From Climacium dendroides (lineage: Eukaryota; Streptophyta; Bryopsida; Hypnales; Climaciaceae): a stretch of DNA of 64,000 nt. Where the stretch lies: NCBI GenBank assembly GCA_950106755.1, contig OX467092.1:4774001-4838000 (forward strand). Reading direction: 5' to 3'. Shown in pieces: positions 56,529 to 64,000 of the stretch. Under the pieces are notes generated by a model that saw nothing but the letters and a program-made list of their open reading frames with translations, was not told the DNA's origin and did no database searches. The position numbers were made by a program, and so were the translations under genes. The stretch's first letter is position 1. Each line of letters starts with the position of its first letter.

Positions 56529-57956
56529 CACATCATTTTGTTTAAGGGAAAGCAATCCTTATTGTTATTGAATGTTATGTGTAGAAGTGGATCAATTATT
56601 GTTAATATGGTTTTGGACTTGTGGGGCCAGTAAGATTTGTGATTTCATTTGGACGGTCCATTCTTGAGCTTGGTCATGCACTATCCATCCATCAAATTGA
56701 GCAGGTACAAGGGAATAGTGCACTTCTAAAAACCACTAACAATGGTCAACAAATCTTCTTAACAGCCTTCTACAAGGCTCAAATTTTTTGTAATGTGCCT
56801 TTTACTTGAGATGAAGAAGATAACCTTAAATGGCTCACCCCAAGCAAGACTATCCAATTTTTGAATTAAATTCAAAGTCTCGAAAGAACTTCACTTTTAA
56901 ATGACCTTAACCTCCTTCAAGAAAAAACTCGCCTATTGGAGTACTACCAAACTAGCTTTTGGTAGTAGAATCTTGATTGCTAATTAAGTTTTGCATATTT
57001 ACATTGCTTTGTGTTGGATTCTTCACCTTCAAACAACAAAAGTAGTGAAGAGTCTCATCTCTAATTATCTTTTTGGTTAGGAGAGAATGACAAATGTTAT
57101 TGTAGAGCTAAAATTGAGTGGAATTCTTGTAACCTCCAACCAAGAAATTTCTGGATTGTTTTGCAGAAAGATTATTTTCCATAATTTCCTTTTGGAACGT
57201 GAAATCCATATAATCAATGATTATGGATTTTTCATTCATTGATTACATAATTCATCTATTTCTAGCCCTGTTTTTACATCGGTCAATATCTTCATTGTTC
57301 TGAATTTTGGAAAAAAACAAAACATTCCTTGTCAAACTTCGCCTTCCTTGTTAGGTCCATGCTCTAAATTAAAAACATGTTCAATTCATGCTCTAAAATT
57401 GAGAACATTTTAATGACACAAGAGTCATATTTGGTATCTCCCCTCATTCTATTGGATACCAATAGATGAAGAAATCCATCTACTACATCAACAACCTATG
57501 AGATCATAATAAAAATGGAGATTATAAGAAGAACAATGTGATCAAGAGGCTTTGTCTAAGGTAAACAACAATATTTGTTTATTGATAGTAGATAGTGGGG
57601 AACTAAACCCCTAAAGTTCCCTGACTATGTTTTTACCATAAATGCTTTAAAACTATTATTTGTAGTACAAGTGCCAAATTTTAGATAAATAATATTTTTG
57701 AATACATTTAACCATGGGGGCTTGTAGTATACTTGTTCGAAAAGATGTTTCAAAAATTTCCACCATGTGGATTGCAAGATATTAGTGTTTGAATTGACAA
57801 AAATCAAAACATGCCACATCTTGTCTTTTTCACACAGCTTGTATTCATTGTAGGTGCCAAACCAAAAATATTAAAAAACCCTACGTGGTAGGTAATAGTC
57901 AATTAGTCATAGTACTGTCAATAAAGAGACCAAAATAGAACTTTGACAAAGTAATA
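56529..57956. other. Decayed DNA, no supported gene
   Basis: A 62-codon plus-strand frame at 56621-56809 has no family signal. The part at 57150-57340 resembles 35160-35330. Confidence 0.3.
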
Positions 57957-58907
57957 TTAACCCCTAAGGACCAATATGTTTACTGCTTAGAGGTCCAAAA
58001 CTGCTTCAAAATACTTGTCTCCAAAGCAAAGTCTTTGAAATCTTCATCAAGATTTATATTTTAACAAATCCAATTGCAAGATCCTTTAATTAACTTATTT
58101 AAGTATATTATTTCAAAATTTTAGAATGAATATCCCCACCAATTGCAAGTTCAATGTGCCTAAATTTCAAAATGTAGGCTTTTCTAGCCTTTCCAACAGA
58201 TGAAGTTTTGTCTTTCAATATTTTTAGAAAAAAACACAAATGTCCTATAATTTGTGCATTTTAGTCAATATATTACAAAATGGGTTGAAAGCATATCTAA
58301 GAAAGTTTAACCAAAAATATTTACATATTCATCTTTAAAAAAATTGTTAAGTGGATGGTAGTATTGAATGAAAGAAAAAACTATTTCTTACTAATAATTT
58401 TTACAAGAAATTGAAAATTCTAAATCCCAATAGTGAAAAGGTTATAGTAAACAAATAGTAACCCTTACTTTATTTTTATTTGAAAAAACTCAAAATTGAT
58501 ATTAGAAAATGACTTTATTTGTTTTTTCTACCTTCATTGCCCGTAAAATAAAACTCTTCATAACTTTTACTTCATTATTTAGAATTGAATGGTTAAAATG
58601 TTTTTGAATAGTTATCAATCTATACAATTTCAAAAAAATAATTAATATTTTTTTATGATAGATTTTTAGCTACTTGATTTGACATTGAAGTTAAAAAAAT
58701 CCTTTTTACTTTTGCAATATCTATCATAATGACAAAGCTTCACATGTAGATTATGATGAGTAGCATCTATATTATGATGAGTGGCATCTATTATGATGAG
58801 TAGCATCCATTATGATGAATAGCATCCAAAATTCTAATTATGAAGCTAATAGAAGTTGCCTAAGTTTTCAAAAAATCCAAAGTCAACTTTGGTCCTTTAG
58901 GGATTAA
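57957..58907 (+). mobile_element. TTAA-flanked TIR element, copy D
   Basis: TTAA at 57957-57960 and 58904-58907 bounds CCCCTAAGGACCAATATG and, on the other strand, TCCCTAAAGGACCAAAGTTG. It is about 943 bp. The interior matches 32920-33500. Its end is more diverged from copies A-C, so it may be a related subfamily. Confidence 0.6.
58752..58832. repeat. Four short tandem units
   Basis: ATTATGATGAGTAGCATC(T/C)A-type units of about 20-25 bp, with GTGGC and GAATAGC variants, sit inside TTAA element D. Confidence 0.8.
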
Positions 58908-61400
58908 AAATATATTGTATTACCAATCTTGAAATTTTTTTATTGTGATTGAACTATTTCAATTGGCTGTCATAATAGATTTTTAAAGGTTGAAAGTTTA
59001 TATTTAAGGTAATGAGGATGAAGCTAATTTTTGCATGGGTATTCACAATGAAGAAAAAGAGTTGGAATTAACGTCTTTAAAAAATACTCTAGAGTCACAA
59101 GAAGTTGAATTAAGGAAGACAATTTGTTAATTTAACTACTCAAGGACTAGATGTTCAAATTTTGAAAAACTAATGAAAACAAAGAAAATCTTGGATTTCA
59201 ATCATCTAGGTAATTGCTTGTAGTGTCTTGCATTACTTAGGCGTGGATTATCAAAAAAATTCTTTTGCAAATATTCAATAATTTATGAGATATAAATATG
59301 TCTTGGGGACTTTAACAAGAATTACCTATAAAAACATGAGACTTATTAGAGGGTACATTTTAAATGTTGGAGATAATAATATAAAAAATATTCAAACTAA
59401 TATAGCATCATTTTTTAAAGCATTTTGTATTACAACTACTACACAATAAAAATGAGGTTGTTGGTTTTCCATCAGTTGCACAATTAGGCTTTTGAAGTGC
59501 ATCTTGAAACATGTTGTATAGTAAAAACTTCTTGATGTATTTTGATTTTGAATGCCAATAGGTTTTAATACAAGTGGTGATATTGCATTCGAATCACTTT
59601 GCATTAATTCATAAATTTTGTCAACATTATTTATATTTCATTCGTGTTGATTAATAAGAATTGATGGTTCTAAAATACATTCAATAGATACATCAAACTT
59701 ATAATCTTGTTCAAATATAAAACCACTTTCAAGTTCTTCATATGTATAGAATTCAACATCATAGTCATAGTTTTCAATTTATTCAATCTTAAGCTTCTAT
59801 GAGCATTTTTTCTCCACTGTAAAGTGAGCACAATTAGATTCTTCATGTATAGTTTTTTAGATCCTAAAGTGGATGTCTAAACGTTGTCAAATTGGCCTTC
59901 CAAGAAATGAACAAGTATTTTCTTCCTACTTGCTTTAAATGCTTAAAATCTCAAAGGACATGGATTAAAAACACAAGTTAGCAATTTTGGTTGTTTTGGC
60001 TACTTTAGACCCAAAACTTTGGCTTTTAGAAAAGAAGTTTTCTAAAATCAAATTTTGATAATCCAAAGTTGTAGAATATGATTTTTCCATTCCAAAAAGT
60101 AAGAATCAAACACTCTTAGTAAAAGTTGTGGGTAGATGAAGTTTCAAGTCTTAATTGAACTAAAGAACTTTGTCCATCCAATACTATGGCCTCATGTGTC
60201 CAAAGGACTTTTATTTGGGGGGTCTACCCTACATATAAGCTAGTTTTGTCACCTTCATGCTAAAATAATTTACTTTTTGCAATTCAACAATTTGACAACA
60301 TCATCTGAATTTCTAGGCTTTTGGTGCACCTTCCTTCCTAATTTATTGACATTTTCCTTTTGGTGCACCGTACTATTGTGGCGCCTTTGCTCCTCTTCAC
60401 AACAATATTTAGACGCAATTTTTGCCTTTTCCACCTTCTTGTGGTTCTACGACTTGCCAATTTTTCTTCCACATCTTTCTACAACTACTCTTCTATTTTT
60501 ATCAACATTCCTCTTCCACAGCTTTGAAGCTTCTCTTTCACATCTTCAAGTTGCTTGTAGCTCCACTTTGTTGCCCTTCAACAACTTAGAAGTAATTTGA
60601 AGGTTAATCCAAACATTACATAGCAAATTTGATGCAATTGGGAGTGAAGTTTAGGGACACTGTATGCTCTTGTGAGAATTGTGTGCTAAAAGCTAGTATT
60701 TTTGGAAGTAGTGTAAATGTTCTTTGCAAACTCATTGAGCTTTGTCACTTCTAGATGCAATTAGGGATAGGGCTAGGAAGTGCAAGTGTAAATCAAAGAG
60801 AATCTTGTCATTTTTTTTGTTTAAAAAAAAGAATCAAGTTTATAGAGAATTCAAATAGTCATGAATTAGATGAATTAGATGAAAGAAAGCTTAAGGGCGT
60901 ATTAGAATATTCCCAAATTAATTGCACAATTGGAGGCTGTACGATTTCAAAGGTCTCTTATAGGTATTGAACAATTCTTTATTGACTACCAGAGACATGG
61001 GTGTTTTAAGTGAGTTTTTAAGTATAGTTCTACAAATAAGATTATAAGCAATGACTTTTATAAAGATTTTTAGTAAAATTGAGTTCTTCAATTCTTCATT
61101 TTGGGGTGGTGTGAGCACTTTTTTACCCACCCATGGTAAATTAGCGTTGCACAACCAGGTTCTTTGTATTGTTTTGTAAGTTTTGTCCTAAGGGTGCCTA
61201 GCGTCAATCCATTGTACCTTCCAAGCAATGGATCTTTTCTAACTCTTACATGTGAAAAATAAACAAAACAACAAGAAATTCTAAATAACTATAAGTTTTA
61301 CCCTTTTATCTCAACTAACTAAGCGAATGTGGTTTTTATTCAAAATGAATTCAGTCTAGATTTATCATTTTTAAGTGATAGAACATGTTATGCCATTTCT
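58908..61400. other. Decayed DNA, no supported gene
   Basis: A 107-codon plus-strand frame at 60277-60600 is opposite a Lys/Glu-rich minus-strand text (REASKLWKRNVDKNRRVVVE) interrupted by stops. Either could be a trace of an old coding exon, but neither has a recognisable family. Confidence 0.3.
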
Positions 61401-62620
61401 AAAAATATAAAACTCGTCCTCATCCGAGCTTTCTAACAATAGTTATGGAAGGATGAAGTTTGACCGCTAATTGGTTCATCAAACTTCATCCATTGATTTC
61501 TACTAATCTACCTTATAATTTTACTTGAGATTTGACTTTTGGTCTCTGAACTCTATTTACTATTTGACTTTCTAATATGGTTGACTTTGGATGATTTATC
61601 TAACTTTCATTCATTTTGACCCCTAAACTTCATCCGTCTCTATCTTTCTCATTTTTCGTTGGATTTCTAAGTGTGAGACATTTTTGGAAACCTCTAAACT
61701 AAAGGTATCACAATCTGAATCTAAAACTTGGAGAAAATCTAGTTTTAATATTCTGACTTGAAAGGTTAGTTCGGCTAAGGTATTTAAAACCATCTACTTT
61801 GCAATTTGATAGTAATTTGGGTATTTAGAATCTTACCTCACTTTGTGAGTCGTCTTGGTCGTTGTAGATGAGTCTTCCAGGATCTTCATTTTCCTCCATG
61901 GTTCCGTCGCTCGGTAATTTATGCTCACCTCTTGAAAGTAGACTTTTAATACAAATTTGCAACTATTCTAGCTACTATTCCTCCTTTCTTCTATTTGGGA
62001 TTTTATACTATATTTTTCTAATGGTTGGCTTAGAAAACTCTTGACCTCCTAACCACTACTTTTTCATTTTTCGCTTGCCTAATGACACCTTGCGATATTT
62101 CACATGGTCCACCCTTCGTGTCTCAATCCTATTGGTTGTTTAAGATACTTGAGATTTCTCCTTCTTCAACTTCAACTATAACAATCTAACAATTTGGTCT
62201 TCAATTCACAACTATCATTCCTATTGAGTTTTTGAACTCAAATTTAGTCTAAGTTAGAAGAGTTGAAAGAGTGGTGAGATAGAACTTTGTTTTGCATTCT
62301 TCCTTGCTAATCACACCTCCCTAATCTATCCTTCTTCCCTTTTAATCTATTTTCTAATTTCCTTATCAAATGCCTTAGCTCTCGGTCTAACTTTTGACAA
62401 CTTACTATTTTTAAACTTCTAATATGTTTTCCTTGTAGAGGCTAAAACTAGCTTTCTAAGTTGATGTGGAACTTGCAAATCGGACTTTTCTAGTAGAAGT
62501 TATGCATGGATGAAGTTTTGAGTCCTAATTAGTGTCTGAAACTTCATCCGCTTGTATCTTACTCATTTTAGCTCGGATTTCTTTGTATTTTATGTTTCTG
62601 GAAAGCTCTTGACCTCTACT
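61400..62620 (-). repeat. Copy 3 of the dispersed start-exon family, inverted and diverged
   Basis: It contains the 21-codon start exon (61899-61837, minus) and hairpins 61451-61491 (13-bp stem) and 62508-62549 (11-bp stem). The surrounding wording, such as AACTTCATCC followed by a TTGATTTCTACT-type phrase, fits the other copies. Confidence 0.45.
61837..61899 (-). pseudogene. 21-codon start exon (copy 3) followed by a GT donor
   Basis: MEENEDPGRLIYNDQDDSQ and SE are followed by GTAAGA on the minus strand. The Met-acidic start and the (I/A)Y(N/D)D core resemble the copies at 17285 and 44461. Confidence 0.4.
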
Positions 62621-62689
62621 ATGAGATTTTCAACTTCAATTTGTACTGACTCTTCTTCTTAGTGGCCTGACTACACCCTTGGTCTCGGC

Positions 62690-63700
62690 CCTAAAGAAAG
62701 ACTAATATTAAAAATGACAACTTGACCAAACTAAGGCCAAAGGCCTAACTACATAGAAATGATCAAAAGAAAGGAGAGGTTCAAAGCTTTGCCGTCAAAA
62801 TGAAAATAACTAAGAATTCAAATCCCACGAAGTCAAAGCTTTGCCGTGATTTTGAAATACACCTACATTCTAAGACTAAGAGTTATAGCTTTAGGGTATT
62901 TTCTCTAACACCAAAAACTAATAGGTTTCTAAAGACATATGCTAGGGGTGATAGCTTCGCCGTATTAGAGGGATTAACCTCAAATTCTTTTAAAAGAACA
63001 CGGTATAACAAGCACACATGGACATGGAGAACTTTGAATCCCACTCAAAGCTTCTCGGAAAGACTTGACATACTCACGCGGATCACATATTCCGATTATC
63101 AAGGCTCTAGGGGGATTTTCAACAAAGAATTGTGAAATCCCACACAATAAGCTCAAATCGGAATGGTTAGTAGATTCATACACACATCCAACCCACAACA
63201 ACAAGCGACTTGTCACCAACAAGCGACTTGTCACCAACAAAGCTTGTAGGGGGATTTACTCCAAAAAAATGGAAATCCCACACAATGAGCTTGTATTGTG
63301 ATGGTTAGTACAAGTGTTAGTTCACAAAATACTTCAAATCAAACACTAGAGGTCCCTCTAAGCGGCATTGCCAAGGTACAAAGGGGGATTTTCTCTAGGA
63401 TTAGTACAAATGTTAGTAATTCAACAAAACGCCCAAAAAACCCAAAATAACACTTCAAAAGCTTAACAAAAACACGCAAACAAGTTAGCAAAGCTTGAAG
63501 GGACCCCAAGTCCTTCAAGAGAGCTCCAAAAACAACAACAAAAGAGCTTGAAATGCTTCAAAAGCAAGGAAATTTGGCAACGTGGCCTAAATGGCCAAAA
63601 TCCAACTAAATGGACCCAAATGAAAACAAGGTGGTTCAAAATGAACCTAAGGGGTGTTTTGAGAGGAGAATGGGTGCCCTCCTATGATTCGTCTTGAGTT
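62690..63700. repeat. Repeat-derived DNA with internal duplications
   Basis: TCAAAGCTTTGCCGT occurs at about 62780 and 62833. GGAAATCCCACACAAT(A/G)AGCT-type text occurs at about 63134 and 63271. A 17-bp unit, CAACAAGCGACTTGTCA, is doubled at 63199-63232. No gene is supported; the short frames come from these repeats. Confidence 0.5.
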
Positions 63701-64000
63701 TTCTTCACCTGCAGGCTAACAATTGGAGTTTCTACTATTTTGCCAATGGAATGGGAAAACTGAAACCTCTCTTTGGGAATCTATCCTAAGGTTTTTACAT
63801 AGTTCCCTTGGACCAATTTGGTTAGAATCTGTCACTGAAAGGCAGGTTTAGACAAGTTGGACAATTTGTACTAAACATGGTTATTTTGTACAATTTCTGG
63901 GTTTCTACCCTATCTACATGCAGGATTTGCTTACAAATAACAAGAAATGCCTCAATTAGGACCAATGGTCATATTGGTATGTGACATCTCCGTTTTGGTT
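63701..64000. other. Window end, no gene recognised
   Basis: The composition is mixed, without a supported frame or element end. Confidence 0.3.

Noticed and set aside
60277..60600. 107-codon plus-strand frame, Phe/Leu/Ser-rich
   Set aside because: The opposite strand looks equally coding-like but has stops; neither matches a family, so only noted as a weak trace.
62980..63301. Overlapping 78-111-codon frames
   Set aside because: They are created by local tandem repeats and show no domain.

Overview
The window reads as nuclear DNA of a land plant with a large, repeat-swollen genome. Evidence: TTTAGGG interstitial telomere repeats (31.9 kb), CACTA-type miniature elements, a solo LTR, plant-style GT...AG introns, very AT-rich intergenic DNA, and no intact host gene in 64 kb. 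The protein families resemble ones I associate from memory with bryophytes, ferns and gymnosperms, so a gymnosperm or fern is my best guess. The sequence alone does not settle it. No tRNA, rRNA, CRISPR or organelle insert was seen.

0-4.8 kb: decayed minus-strand genes. One (596-1390) is basic and unrecognised. The other (2460-4466) encodes a coiled-coil protein ending in a RING-like zinc finger. A degenerate repeat field (1.6-2.35 kb) lies between them.

4.8-15.6 kb: an old DNA transposon about 10.8 kb long with terminal inverted repeats. It carries (a) a minus-strand, roughly 11-exon pseudogene for a ParB-like domain followed by a beta-class N4/N6 DNA methyltransferase (5420-11226); (b) a 9-unit, 115-bp array of near-palindromes inside intron 1 of that gene; (c) an unrecognised minus-strand gene (about 11776-12390); and (d) a plus-strand transposase pseudogene (about 12729-14520) that keeps two candidate catalytic Asp residues. 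All are broken, mostly by stops that fit C-to-T decay of CAG/CAA/CGA/TGG. The natural reading is a mobile element that once carried its own DNA-modification enzyme.

15.6-64 kb: a mosaic of decayed repeats. Best supported are: four about 0.8-0.95 kb elements bounded by TTAA, one of them sitting inside a second transposase fragment that serves as an empty-site control; a family carrying a short conserved start exon (26 codons in two copies, 21 in a third) and GATGAAGTTT hairpins; a family with ACTAG...CTAGT inverted ends and a small conserved coiled-coil reading frame; two CACTA-type MITEs with 3-bp target duplications; and a 589-bp solo LTR with a 5-bp target duplication, a TATA box, a perfect 12-bp hairpin and 60-bp tandem repeats. 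A strongly C-over-G skewed block lies at 21.0-22.9 kb. Several local tandem arrays and foldbacks are also listed.
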